Of a stretch of 64,000 nt of DNA, positions 1 to 8,923 are shown one piece after another. The stretch spans positions 1-64,000 of IMG/VR virus record IMGVR_UViG_3300035698_004085. One strand, given 5' to 3'. This DNA is from a virus. The notes under the pieces were generated by a model. The model did no database searches, was not told the origin of the DNA, and worked only from the letters and a program-made list of their open reading frames with translations. Positions within the stretch are counted from its first letter, which is position 1. Every line of letters begins with the position of its first letter. The position numbers and the translations under genes were made by a program.

Positions 1-1809
1 AATCGTCCATCTTTTATTGACGAAGCTGTCTTGCATCACGATTACCGCGCCGGACATTTCTCAGATCTCTCAGGAAACGCGAACGATGGCACTCCTACGG
101 CAACTGTTTGGCAAGGGGGCGGGGTAAAGTTTCCAGAAATTACATCTAAAATTGTGGTTTCTGATTCCCCGGAATTAAGCCTTAATGAGGGAACTGTAGT
201 TGCATTTGGGGACCTTAAACCACCAGACAGTTTTCAGCATATCCTAAATAAAAATCAGGTAGGGGTTACGCATTTTGCGTGGTACATATGGGCTACTGGT
301 GTCAGTATTCAGACTGGAACTGATAGTACTCTTGCTATTGATCTTACAGGTAAAAGCTACTTAGCTACTAATTTTAAAGATGCGGAACAACCTATTACAT
401 ATCTTGATGGGGTACTACACGGAACACATAGCGCAGTAACAGCAATAACAGCCGACTCGGAACCACTTAACATTGGGGCATTTTACACCTCAGCAGCTAA
501 TCTGCGATCAGAAGCTCTTGGTGCCATCCTAATCTTCCCGCGAAAACTAACAGCCACGGAACACGCTGAGCTTTTCGCATACCTGTCCAATCTCCAATGG
601 CCTTCAATAGTTGACGCAAGAAGCGACGCGAGTTTGACGATTGATCCTGACGAAACAGGCTTGGCAGGCGCTTGGAATATGCGCCCCGAGAGCGGGGTTC
701 TGGTGGATGTTTCGGCTAACGGGAACGATGGAACGATTGACCAAGGCGTGAGCCACTCTCACACGCTCCTTGGCGACTCAATGGTGCTTGAATCTGGCAA
801 GAAGATTGACTGTGGAAATGTCGGCAATTTGAAGACTGTTTCGTTTTGGGCAAGCCTTGAAACTACTACCGAAGAGTTGTTGAAGCTGAGTGCATCGCAT
901 TCAATAGAAGCTGCGGCTGGCACCCTAACAGCAACCGGTTTCACAGCGCCCACAATATATGTTGATGGAGTAGCGACGACCACGATCACGGCACTTGTAA
1001 AGCACATGATTACGGTAACGACTGACACAACGGTTGCAGCGTCAGCGTTTGAAATGGGTGGTCCAACACCAGCACTCGCCGGATCAATCATCGGCACTGT
1101 GAAGGCTTTGGATTACAACCCTGGAACCGACTGGATCGATGCCGAATACGCCAAGGGTCAAGACGCAGGCTGGCACACTGATTTCGGCGTTCACGAATCT
1201 GTTGCGGCGGTTGCATCTGGATTCCTTGAGAACAGCCCGTTCGTGGTTGACAGCGGGTCGTTTAAGATTTCCTCAGAAGAAATTGATGGAGAACTTTGCA
1301 AGGTCATCGAATGCGTGACGACTGGGATTTGTTACGTTCCGACTTCACTATTCGGACAGACGCCAACGGAAGCGGCTTTTGGTGAATGGCAATTTTGGGT
1401 GAACAAAACGGGTGCAGCAACCGAAACAAGAATATTATTTGTTTCAGACGTTGTTGGTGGAGAAACCGCAGCAGGACAGGATGGTTATTCATTTCAGATA
1501 AACGGAGCAGAACGGCTTGCGGTCCTAGAAATGACTGCAGGCGGTCTTTCAAATAAATATTTGTCTGATGTGTCAGAGGTGTCAACAGCAACTTGGTATA
1601 GGTTTACAATAACGCGCACGTCGGAGGGGGTTTGTTCACTTTATACCAACGGTGTTTTAGCTGGAAATGCAATTGATGGAAGTAACCCGTTTACAGATAC
1701 GACTGTAGTGGACTCAAAGTATCTTATTCTCGAATTAGACGCAGGAGACAAAATCGCCTACTCAGACATCGTTGGCGGGCACTCAATTCAGAAACGACCA
1801 ATAGCTTAA
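1..1809 (+). CDS. LamG/concanavalin-like fibre or adhesin protein, 5' end outside window
   Basis: The frame is open from base 1, so the start lies upstream; the TTG at 31 is only the first internal start-like codon. About 600 residues are visible. They form three jelly-roll-like blocks: residues about 1-190 (HHDYRAGHFSDLSGN and a closing segment with RKLTATEHAELF), about 210-390 (GLAGAWN, DVSANGNDGT), and about 400-590, which looks like a third beta-sandwich (GEWQFWVN, TATWYRFTITRT). The pattern of W and G near NDGT is typical of LamG-type carbohydrate-binding folds in phage fibres and bacterial adhesins. Location next to the head and tail genes suggests a virion-surface receptor-binding or decorating protein. 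Bases about 600-1300 look more GC-rich than the surroundings, suggesting a mosaic origin. The exact role is unknown. Confidence 0.6.
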   Translation, partial: NRPSFIDEAVLHHDYRAGHFSDLSGNANDGTPTATVWQGGGVKFPEITSKIVVSDSPELSLNEGTVVAFGDLKPPDSFQHILNKNQVGVTHFAWYIWATGVSIQTGTDSTLAIDLTGKSYLATNFKDAEQPITYLDGVLHGTHSAVTAITADSEPLNIGAFYTSAANLRSEALGAILIFPRKLTATEHAELFAYLSNLQWPSIVDARSDASLTIDPDETGLAGAWNMRPESGVLVDVSANGNDGTIDQGVSHSHTLLGDSMVLESGKKIDCGNVGNLKTVSFWASLETTTEELLKLSASHSIEAAAGTLTATGFTAPTIYVDGVATTTITALVKHMITVTTDTTVAASAFEMGGPTPALAGSIIGTVKALDYNPGTDWIDAEYAKGQDAGWHTDFGVHESVAAVASGFLENSPFVVDSGSFKISSEEIDGELCKVIECVTTGICYVPTSLFGQTPTEAAFGEWQFWVNKTGAATETRILFVSDVVGGETAAGQDGYSFQINGAERLAVLEMTAGGLSNKYLSDVSEVSTATWYRFTITRTSEGVCSLYTNGVLAGNAIDGSNPFTDTTVVDSKYLILELDAGDKIAYSDIVGGHSIQKRPIA

Positions 1810-1849
1810 ATCTCTTACAAATATAAGTTATCACTCCTATTTAAATTCT

Positions 1850-1871
1850 CCAACAATTTATATGCTAAAAT
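1850..1871 (+). promoter_or_regulatory. Late-type promoter candidate P1
   Basis: CCAACA (1850-1855), 10 bases, TAAAAT (1866-1871), preceded by TTTAAA four bases upstream. The same arrangement recurs before several structural genes. It lies about 110 bases before the start at 1983. Confidence 0.5.
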
Positions 1872-1982
1872 TTGAAATACAGTTTTGCTATCCATACTTT
1901 TACTTCGTAAAATGGATTAATAAGACAACAAAGCACTTAGAGTATATTATAGATTGTACAAATGAAAAAGGAGTTTTTAAAA

Positions 1983-2447
1983 ATGTTAACCAATTTTGAT
2001 ATGGCAACGCTTTATAAGTTCATCACCTCTGACAAAATAGATAAATTAGATCTATCCATCTCAGCTTTCCTAGCACTAAAAACAAATTTAGAAAGAATTA
2101 AAGGCGTTTACAAAGCTCTTGGAGAAACAGAGCAAAAATACTTAATGCCCTCAGAAGAGCTAGAAGAATACAATAAAGAGAAACAAGAGCTTATAAAAAC
2201 CTATAAAGATAATGACGTAGTTAACGAAGTCACTAAAGAAGATGCGTTAAAACTACTAATAGAAAACAATAAAGAAGTTCTAGAAAAAAGAGTAGAAGCT
2301 CAAAAAGAATGGGTAGAAGTACTCAACTCTGACTCAAGCGTAGAACTAAAAATGATTAAGCACTCTGACATAGACTGGTCAGAGACTAAACTTAAAGCAC
2401 AAGACTTTAATGCGCTATTCATAATGATCGAAGATGAAGAAGAATAA
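1983..2447 (+). CDS. Hypothetical protein upstream of portal
   Basis: A 154-residue Lys/Glu-rich, mostly helical protein with no recognised domain. I place the start at ATG 1983, because AAGGAG at 1968-1973 sits at a normal distance before it; the longer in-frame ATG at 1962 would put that Shine-Dalgarno sequence inside the gene. The residues 40-120 region has heptad-like charged helices (for example YNKEKQELIKTYK). It is the first gene after promoter P1 and ends ten bases before the portal start, so the two are probably co-transcribed. A head-assembly role is possible from position only. Confidence 0.75.
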   Translation: MLTNFDMATLYKFITSDKIDKLDLSISAFLALKTNLERIKGVYKALGETEQKYLMPSEELEEYNKEKQELIKTYKDNDVVNEVTKEDALKLLIENNKEVLEKRVEAQKEWVEVLNSDSSVELKMIKHSDIDWSETKLKAQDFNALFIMIEDEEE

Positions 2448-2457
2448 GGACAACTAA

Positions 2458-5400
2458 ATGAAAACCGGTGACGTAAGTACTCTTCTTAACAGAAACAAAA
2501 TGACAGCTAGACGAGATGCTATGAAACCTAAGCTAATCTCATCTGACCCATCAGCCCATAATAGGAAGATGGCTGCTGAAGTCCTTCCAAAAGGATCTAC
2601 CTTATCTCCATCTATTCATAAGAGCGGAGTAAACGGACCCTGGGGAGGACAAGCAACTATGTCAACGGGTGGTGGAGCTTCACAATTCCACACACAGCGT
2701 CCTTTGATGCCTGAGTATGATTGTTTCATAGAGGGAACTCTTGTTAATCTTCCTAACGGTGAGTCTAAGAAGATTGAAGACATCGTAATAGGCGATAAGG
2801 TTGTTGATCGTAAGGGTATGGTTCAAACAGTAGAACGTCAATGGAGTTCTGGAACTCCTGATACCCTCGTTGAGATAACTACGTTAAGTGGTCTTAAGTT
2901 TAAAACCACTGACAGACACAACTGGCCAGTTTGGGCTTGGGCAAGAAAGTGTCAATGCGGTTGTGGAGAAGATGTAAAAACGTTAGGTAAGCTGTATCTA
3001 CGTGATCATTACAAGACAGGGATGGCTACTGGTGGAGTTTCTATTGTAGGTGACCCAAAAAATCCTATGTCTAATAGGAAGCTCTTACCTGAGGGTTATG
3101 ACCCTATTAAAAAAATGAGGGCAGACGAAATCAGGAAGGGTGATTTCTTGATGATGCCTCGGTCCTTTGAGAAGATAAAGACAGCTACTTCTCTGGATAA
3201 AGCGAGGTTGCTTGGTTATTATATAGCTGAAGGTAACATTGATTATCACAGAACCGGAGAGATATACTCAGCTACTTGGACTTTTGGTATTCATGAAGAG
3301 TATACGTTTGCAAAGGACGTTCATGATATTTTAGAAAGCATGGGCATAGCTTCTAGCGTAGTCTCAGTCAAAAAGAATAAGAATGTTTGTAGAGTTAGGC
3401 TAACGAATGATAGAGGTAAGAACCGGAAGACTGTTGATGAACTTATTGAGTGGCTTGCGGCAAACGGTGGGCAAATTGCTGCTCATAAAAAATGGAGTAC
3501 AGAAGTATTAGGGTGGTCTTTAGATCTTAAGCTTGAGATGCTTAAGGGTATGATAAGAGGAGACGGTTGTCAACAATGGAGATCAACAAAAGGAGATAAG
3601 GGCGGTAACTCTTTTATTGTGTTATACACTACGGTGTCTAAGACGCTGGCTCATCAGGTTCAGCTAGGCTTAACCCAGCTAGGATTTCCTTCTTGCATAT
3701 CTACTTGGCATAGTGAAAAACGGATTATGAATGGTGGAAAGCTTGTATCTTGTGCTGAGAGATACGACGTTAGGGTTATTTCTGCATATTCAAAGGCTTT
3801 AGCCGACATAATTTGGGGATCTGCATCTAAGTCTGCTGAGCTAGAGAGTAAGAACGCTATCAGGGCTACTTGCATGATGGATGATGATTTTGTTTATTAT
3901 CCAGTTAAAGCAGTTAATATAGTTGACAACGATAGACCGGTATACAACCTTACTGTATCTGGAGATCATTCTTATCTAGTTTCTAACATAGCTACTTATA
4001 ACAGTCCTGACCGTCAATTTTATCCAGAAGATAGGCTCCAAGCTAATGCTTATTGGCGAATGTTTCACAAGTATGACCCAATCTTTGGTACAGCAATTGA
4101 CATGTATGCGTCAATGATGACTTCTGACTTCGACATTGTATTATCGAATGAAGAAGACTCCTCTATTAAAAATCAGTTAATGGACATGTGCGACCAAGTT
4201 AACTTCTTAGAGAAATTTCAACAACTAATCAAGGAATATCTAGTCATAGGTGAGTCTTTCCCCCATAACTTCTTCGATTCTGAAAGAGGTATTTGGAACT
4301 ACATCGCTTTCCACAATCCTGATTATATAGAAGTGCAAGACTCTCCCATTATTGACATGGAGCCGATAATTAACTTCTTGCCAGACGACCAATTAAGAGA
4401 GCTAATATCTTCGAATACTCCAGAGTCTCATGAAATTAGGAAAAAGCTTCCCTCTGAATTTGTTTCAAAAGTATTAGCCAGACAAAAGATAAGGCTTTCG
4501 CCCCTAAACTGTTCATTTGTTGCGCGAAAGTTACATGCCTATGACGAACGTGGAACATCTTTGGCGAGTAGGTTGTGGAGGATCTTTGCAGTTGAAGACG
4601 CAGTATATAGCTCTACATTAGCTCATTTTAGAAGGGCTAGCAGTCCCTTAAAGGTGTTGAAGCTAGGTGACCCGTCAACAGGATGGATTCCGTCTCCTGA
4701 TACAGAGCAAGAATTACTTCGTATGGTGACAGCTGCTGAGTTAGATCCTCAGTGTTTTGTTCCAGAGACTCCAATTACTCAGTCAGATGGCATTACCAAG
4801 TGTATTGGCGACTTAGAGTTAGGTGATGAGCTTCTAGATAAGAATGGTCTAAAATGCACCGTAGAGGCTCTTCAAGATGAGTATACGACTGAGTTAGTTA
4901 ATTTGAGGGTTGAGGGTTCTCCTGATGACCTTATTTGTACTACTACCCACAAGTGGTCTATCTGGGGTATTGACCGTGAGTATACAGGAGTTAGGTCAAA
5001 CCTAAGAGTAAATAGTATAAGATCTTATATGGAAAAGAGGGGTTTATCCCTCATTCAGAAGGTTACAGCAGACAAAATAAAATCTGGTGATTATCTTATG
5101 GTTCCTAGGTCTTTTGAGTCTTTTTCTCCTTCTGACTTTAACAAAGATAAAGCTAGGTTGCTAGGGTATTATGCTGCTGAGGGAAGCGTTTCTGATGTTA
5201 AGGGTACCTCACGTAAAGAAGGTCGTTTTTCTCTTTCTATTAAGGAGAGGTCTACTCTAGCTGTAGATATTTGTAATATTGTATATGATATTTGCGGTAA
5301 ACGACCTAAAATATACGATAGACCCCAAACTAATAGCTGCGAAGTTGCTCTAAGTAACCTAGCGTTTGCTGAGTTGCTAGATTGGTTGGAGCTTCATGTT

Positions 5401-7329
5401 GGTAGAGGTAGCCATACTAAAGTTTTGTCTCCTGTTTTGATGGGGCTTCCTTTAGAATATAAGAAGGAGTTTATAAAGGGGTACTTATTGGGGGACGGTT
5501 GCTCACATGATGAGTCTAAAAAAAGGGGTAATCGAGGGTCTGTTCATGTTGATGTAGTTTCTGCTTCAAGAAAGATGATAGAGCAAGTGAAGTTAATTTT
5601 TGCTCAGTTAGGCTACTATGCTGGGTATTGTAAAACGGCTGTTTCTTTAACTTCTTTATTTGGTGCTGGTAATCCTATATTTACTCTTAGAATATCTGGC
5701 AGGAAGGCTTGTGACTTAGCTTATGAGGTTTGGGGTAGGAATCATACGTATGCTAAGCGTGATTGTACCCATTGGTGGGTTGATGATGATTTTATTTATG
5801 TGAGAATTAAGTCAGTAAAAAATGTTGATTGTTCTGACGAACCTCAAAAAGTTATAAATATGACCGTAAGTGGCGACCACTCATATTTAGCAAATCATTT
5901 TGGAACTTATAATTCATGGATTGTTTATAATTATGGTGTTAATTTCGAGCAGTGGGGGAACGGAGAAAGAGCTGTCACTCTTTCTCGTGAGAATGATACT
6001 ATTGAAAAGGTTAAGCTATTAGCTCTAGGAATGTCTAAATCGTTTGTCGGCGGAGAGGTGACCTACAGTTGTTCTACACCCGATACAAAAGTTCTTAAAG
6101 CTAGTGGTCAATACCTTAACATTGACGAAATAAAGGTTGGGGATAAAGTTGTAGACCGTTTTGGTAATCCCCAAGAGGTTACCAATTTCTTTGAATATCA
6201 TTCTCCTGACAAACTTATTAAAATTACTACATGTAATAATAAAGAGTTGTTATTAACGGATAATCATAATCTCCCAATTATGCGTGGCAGCGGTGACATA
6301 TTAAAACTTCAGTCAAAGGATGTTGAGGTTGGTGATTATCTTATGATGCCTCGTTGTTTGGTGAAGTCTTTATCAGAAGAGGACATGGGTAAGTGTACGT
6401 TAACTCTTTATGAGAATAGTGTTTGTTCTACAAAGGTTGAGAGTGAGAGTCTTGCTCTACATTCTGAGTCATTATTAACTCAAGCTGGTTATGCGAGCTT
6501 TACTGAAAAGGTTGGGGATACTTATTATGTTTATCGTGATGATGACGCTCCTCATATTATTAAAGATGATGACTATTTATATTTGCCAGTTAAGTCTGTA
6601 GAAGTAATTGATACGGATAAAGAAAAGTATCCTTATGTTTATAGTTTAACGGTTGCAAATACCAATAGCTATACACTTAATAACTTGGCTTCGTATAATT
6701 CCGCCAAATCTGGATTACAGGTATTTCTTAGAAGACTTCTAAATATGAGACAATTTTTTGAGTCATCTTGGATAATGCCAAAGTTTTTCCAACCTATAAT
6801 TGAGATTAACGATTGGCAAAAGGGAACTCCAGCGGAAGTCAATCACAGGATAAAGATTAAGAGGACTGCTCAGGAGGCTGATGCGCTTGGGTTGTTGATT
6901 AAGCCTAAGTTGATTTGGCGCAATAAGTTAGATCCGAAGGTAGATTCAGAGACTCTTCAAGCTTATTTACAGTTGAAGAATTTAGGGTTTATTGTTTCGC
7001 CAGATTCGGTTGGCGCAGCTGTTTCCTTAGATTGGCGAGATGAGTTAGCAAAGGATGCTAAGGCGTTTAAGGAGCGTGAGGAGATTCTTACTAAGCAACT
7101 TGGTCCAGAGCTTAAGTCAAAGTATGACGCAAAGAACCAAGAGGGGGCTGGAGCCAAGCCTCCTGGGGCAGCAGGTAGTGGTGCGGCTCCTCCTGGGGCA
7201 GCTGGTGGTAAGAAGCCCCCTGGTGGTCAACCGGGCGTTAGCAGTCCTCCTGGGAGTTCTCCTGAGGAGAGTGGTTCTGGTCCTTCAGATGAGTCGATTG
7301 ATTCGCCTGGAAGTATGGGAGGGATGTAG
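2458..7329 (+). CDS. Portal protein with three inteins
   Basis: The precursor is 1623 residues; removing inteins at residues 89-515, 766-1152 and 1205-1414 leaves about 599 residues, a normal size for a myovirus portal, the dodecameric ring through which DNA enters the capsid. The extein pieces join smoothly (MPEYD/SPDRQF, AELDPQ/SWIVYN, GEVTYS/SAKSGL). The call rests on the joined extein, with segments such as WRMFHKYDPIFGTAIDMY and SSWIMPKFFQPII, and on its place before the protease, scaffold and capsid genes. The C-terminus is a Gly/Pro/Ser-rich tail (KPPGAAGSG). The start has AAGGAC seven bases upstream. Each intein is followed by Ser as the +1 nucleophile. Terminase was considered but no ATPase or nuclease motifs are present. 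Confidence 0.8.
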   Translation: MKTGDVSTLLNRNKMTARRDAMKPKLISSDPSAHNRKMAAEVLPKGSTLSPSIHKSGVNGPWGGQATMSTGGGASQFHTQRPLMPEYDCFIEGTLVNLPNGESKKIEDIVIGDKVVDRKGMVQTVERQWSSGTPDTLVEITTLSGLKFKTTDRHNWPVWAWARKCQCGCGEDVKTLGKLYLRDHYKTGMATGGVSIVGDPKNPMSNRKLLPEGYDPIKKMRADEIRKGDFLMMPRSFEKIKTATSLDKARLLGYYIAEGNIDYHRTGEIYSATWTFGIHEEYTFAKDVHDILESMGIASSVVSVKKNKNVCRVRLTNDRGKNRKTVDELIEWLAANGGQIAAHKKWSTEVLGWSLDLKLEMLKGMIRGDGCQQWRSTKGDKGGNSFIVLYTTVSKTLAHQVQLGLTQLGFPSCISTWHSEKRIMNGGKLVSCAERYDVRVISAYSKALADIIWGSASKSAELESKNAIRATCMMDDDFVYYPVKAVNIVDNDRPVYNLTVSGDHSYLVSNIATYNSPDRQFYPEDRLQANAYWRMFHKYDPIFGTAIDMYASMMTSDFDIVLSNEEDSSIKNQLMDMCDQVNFLEKFQQLIKEYLVIGESFPHNFFDSERGIWNYIAFHNPDYIEVQDSPIIDMEPIINFLPDDQLRELISSNTPESHEIRKKLPSEFVSKVLARQKIRLSPLNCSFVARKLHAYDERGTSLASRLWRIFAVEDAVYSSTLAHFRRASSPLKVLKLGDPSTGWIPSPDTEQELLRMVTAAELDPQCFVPETPITQSDGITKCIGDLELGDELLDKNGLKCTVEALQDEYTTELVNLRVEGSPDDLICTTTHKWSIWGIDREYTGVRSNLRVNSIRSYMEKRGLSLIQKVTADKIKSGDYLMVPRSFESFSPSDFNKDKARLLGYYAAEGSVSDVKGTSRKEGRFSLSIKERSTLAVDICNIVYDICGKRPKIYDRPQTNSCEVALSNLAFAELLDWLELHVGRGSHTKVLSPVLMGLPLEYKKEFIKGYLLGDGCSHDESKKRGNRGSVHVDVVSASRKMIEQVKLIFAQLGYYAGYCKTAVSLTSLFGAGNPIFTLRISGRKACDLAYEVWGRNHTYAKRDCTHWWVDDDFIYVRIKSVKNVDCSDEPQKVINMTVSGDHSYLANHFGTYNSWIVYNYGVNFEQWGNGERAVTLSRENDTIEKVKLLALGMSKSFVGGEVTYSCSTPDTKVLKASGQYLNIDEIKVGDKVVDRFGNPQEVTNFFEYHSPDKLIKITTCNNKELLLTDNHNLPIMRGSGDILKLQSKDVEVGDYLMMPRCLVKSLSEEDMGKCTLTLYENSVCSTKVESESLALHSESLLTQAGYASFTEKVGDTYYVYRDDDAPHIIKDDDYLYLPVKSVEVIDTDKEKYPYVYSLTVANTNSYTLNNLASYNSAKSGLQVFLRRLLNMRQFFESSWIMPKFFQPIIEINDWQKGTPAEVNHRIKIKRTAQEADALGLLIKPKLIWRNKLDPKVDSETLQAYLQLKNLGFIVSPDSVGAAVSLDWRDELAKDAKAFKEREEILTKQLGPELKSKYDAKNQEGAGAKPPGAAGSGAAPPGAAGGKKPPGGQPGVSSPPGSSPEESGSGPSDESIDSPGSMGGM
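2722..4002 (+). mobile_element. Intein 1 in portal, with LAGLIDADG homing endonuclease domain
   Basis: 427 residues from Cys1 (CFIEGTLVNLPNGE) to the terminal Asn of ATYN, followed by Ser+1. Block B has the TxxH motif as TDRH. Two LAGLIDADG-type blocks are visible: LLGYYIAEGN and MLKGMIRGDGC. The C-terminal splice block has VYNLTVSGDHSYL. The penultimate residue is Tyr rather than the usual His. This is the class 1 layout (Cys1, Asn, Ser+1). A four-Cys cluster (CQCGCGEDV) lies after block B. Splicing is inferred; the ends are clear from sequence. Confidence 0.9.
4753..5913 (+). mobile_element. Intein 2 in portal, with LAGLIDADG homing endonuclease domain
   Basis: 387 residues from Cys1 (CFVPETPITQSDG) to Asn of GTYN, followed by Ser+1. 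Block B is TTTH, the endonuclease blocks are LLGYYAAEGS and FIKGYLLGDGC, and the C-terminal block is MTVSGDHSYLANH. Several stretches closely match intein 1 (GDYLMVPRSFE against GDFLMMPRSFE), so the two are paralogues at different sites of the same host gene. The penultimate residue is again Tyr. Confidence 0.9.
6070..6699 (+). mobile_element. Intein 3 in portal, mini-intein with eroded endonuclease
   Basis: 210 residues from Cys1 (CSTPDTKVLKASG) to Asn of ASYN, followed by Ser+1. Block B is TDNH. GDYLMMPR matches inteins 1 and 2, but both LAGLIDADG blocks are missing. A short stretch, LLTQAGYASFTEKVGDTYYV, looks like the tail end of a lost endonuclease domain. The C-terminal block lacks the DH seen in the other two. 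It is probably a splicing-only remnant that can no longer home. Confidence 0.85.
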
Positions 7330-7341
7330 TATATTACTATT

Positions 7342-8388
7342 ATGGAATCTGAATTTATAAAACAGATGTATGATAGTCATTCTTCGGAAGAAGTTTATGA
7401 CGAGGATGATTGTTTTTTGGTAGGAGACGGCAATAAGTCTTTGTTAAGAGCCAGGAAGACTTCAAATAATTCTAATCAACTTACGGGGATAAGATCGGTT
7501 AAGGATTTGAAGGCTGCTAATGGTAAGTGCGTAGAGGAGTCTACTACTGAGGATGATTTATCAGAGTTTAGTGGTGAGTCTTTTGAGTGTGAGTTTGAGG
7601 AGTATTACTATGAGATAAAGAGAAAGGTGTTTGACAGGTTTGGATATGTGGAGATAAAGTCTCAGCAGTTTTCTGGTCGTCCTATTCGTGAGAGAGATTT
7701 AGTGTTATCAGAGGATGATCGTTATTTGGTTAATTATCTTATTTCTCAGGGGGTCATAGACAATTATTTGTTTGATTCTTTGGCACAGTTGAGTGCTTTG
7801 TTGGAGATGGGGTTTTCAAAGGTCCGGTTTAATCAGAGGGATGGTTGTGCATTGTGTTTGGCTCATGATGGTTTATCTTATGATATAAAGACATTGATTT
7901 CTTTATTAGGATCTGGGAAGTATCTTGTTCATGAGTTTTGCGAATGTTATTATATTCCTATTATAGAAGATCGTAAAGCGGTTAAGGTGAAGGTTGATGA
8001 GCCAGAGGTTTGTGTAGCTGATACTGTTATAAAGAATTTGCCTATTGAGTTTCTGGATGAGATTTATTTATTGTTATCTGGTATGCAGGAGGTTGGGCTT
8101 AGTTATTCAGAGATTTCTTTTTCAGATTTTATGGACGTTGAGAAGTGGGACCACGAGGTTGTTAAGCAGGTTGGTGATACTCTTTGTGTTCATTCTATGT
8201 ATTTAGGAGATAAATCTCCTATTGATTATCTTCGGGCATGGGTAATAGCTGAGTCAAAGACTTTGGAAGATTATTCAGACGTTGATATTTCTGAATTAGA
8301 TGTTTATTATTTGAATGGAAAAAAAGTAGTAGAAATTGATGGTTTCTATATAGACGTAGAGACTAAGAAAGTAGTTGAGGGTATATAA
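7342..8388 (+). CDS. Possible MuF-like head morphogenesis protein
   Basis: 348 residues, acidic. The only recognisable signature lies at about residues 165-205: CALC followed closely by HDG, then HEFCEC about 25 residues later. This CxxC...DG...HxxCxC layout is that of the C-terminal domain of Mu gpF/SPP1 gp7 minor head proteins, which are usually encoded directly after the portal, as here. The rest is unrecognised and rich in Asp, Glu and Ser. The start lacks a clear Shine-Dalgarno sequence and follows the portal stop by 12 bases, so translation may be coupled. The assignment is tentative. Confidence 0.45.
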   Translation: MESEFIKQMYDSHSSEEVYDEDDCFLVGDGNKSLLRARKTSNNSNQLTGIRSVKDLKAANGKCVEESTTEDDLSEFSGESFECEFEEYYYEIKRKVFDRFGYVEIKSQQFSGRPIRERDLVLSEDDRYLVNYLISQGVIDNYLFDSLAQLSALLEMGFSKVRFNQRDGCALCLAHDGLSYDIKTLISLLGSGKYLVHEFCECYYIPIIEDRKAVKVKVDEPEVCVADTVIKNLPIEFLDEIYLLLSGMQEVGLSYSEISFSDFMDVEKWDHEVVKQVGDTLCVHSMYLGDKSPIDYLRAWVIAESKTLEDYSDVDISELDVYYLNGKKVVEIDGFYIDVETKKVVEGI

Positions 8389-8389
8389 G

Positions 8390-8503
8390 ATGAAGAAGAC
8401 AGGTGGAGACGGACATGTTGTAGGACCGGTTATTGATTTGAAGGAAGAGAAGGCTAAGAAGGAGTCTTTGAAGAAAGCCCAGGAAGCTAATAAAGAAAAA
8501 TAG
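8390..8503 (+). CDS. Small Lys-rich ORF, 37 residues
   Basis: ATG at 8390 overlaps nothing and follows the previous stop by one base; TAG at 8501-8503 is followed two bases later by the next ATG. The product begins MKKTGGDGHVVGPVIDLKEE and is strongly Lys/Glu-rich. The tight packing between two genes supports a real coding unit. Function unknown. Confidence 0.5.
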   Translation: MKKTGGDGHVVGPVIDLKEEKAKKESLKKAQEANKEK

Positions 8504-8505
8504 TT

Positions 8506-8823
8506 ATGAATTATTATTCTATAAAGGGACCTAAAGGTCCTGTTGCTGTAGTGTTTCATGATTATTTATCTCTTCAATATGTTATTAATTCTAAGTCTGA
8601 GTCATTTAGAATAGCGTTTGAGTCAGCTGTTAAGTCTGTTGGCGATGTAGCGTTTAAGAAGGTTAAGAATGTTTTGAAGGTATCTAAGTTTGGTCCAGGT
8701 TATGTAGGCTGGTTGCCAGCTGTTGTTGATAAAGTTTGTGGTGATTATTGGATTGTTGATGATAGTGGTGAAGTTTACGGAGATGTCTATTCAGAGGACA
8801 TTGCGAAGTCTTATCTATCCTAA
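8506..8823 (+). CDS. Hypothetical protein, 105 residues
   Basis: Small globular-looking protein starting MNYYSIKGPKGPVAVVFHD, with a central basic segment (FKKVKNVLKVSKFG) and an acidic end. No family recognised. It closes the portal transcription block, since a new promoter candidate follows at 8867. The beta-rich C-terminal part (YWIVDDSGEVYGDVY) could be a small SH3-like barrel, but that is a guess. Confidence 0.6.
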   Translation: MNYYSIKGPKGPVAVVFHDYLSLQYVINSKSESFRIAFESAVKSVGDVAFKKVKNVLKVSKFGPGYVGWLPAVVDKVCGDYWIVDDSGEVYGDVYSEDIAKSYLS

Positions 8824-8866
8824 TTCTTTCATTTTTCTAAAACTAATATAGTTTAGCTTTAAACCC

Positions 8867-8889
8867 CCGACATATTATTGACTTATAAT
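8867..8889 (+). promoter_or_regulatory. Late-type promoter candidate P2 for protease-scaffold-capsid operon
   Basis: TTTAAA, three bases, CCGACA (8867-8872), 11 bases, TATAAT (8884-8889). A perfect 10-base palindrome TTGTATACAA (8889-8898) lies at the expected transcription start. Confidence 0.55.
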
Positions 8890-8923
8890 TGTATACAACT
8901 TGCATAAGGGAGATCCTTTTTAC

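Noticed and set aside
2458-7329. Terminase large subunit split by inteins
   Set aside because: The joined extein has no Walker or nuclease motifs and its length and gene position fit a portal.
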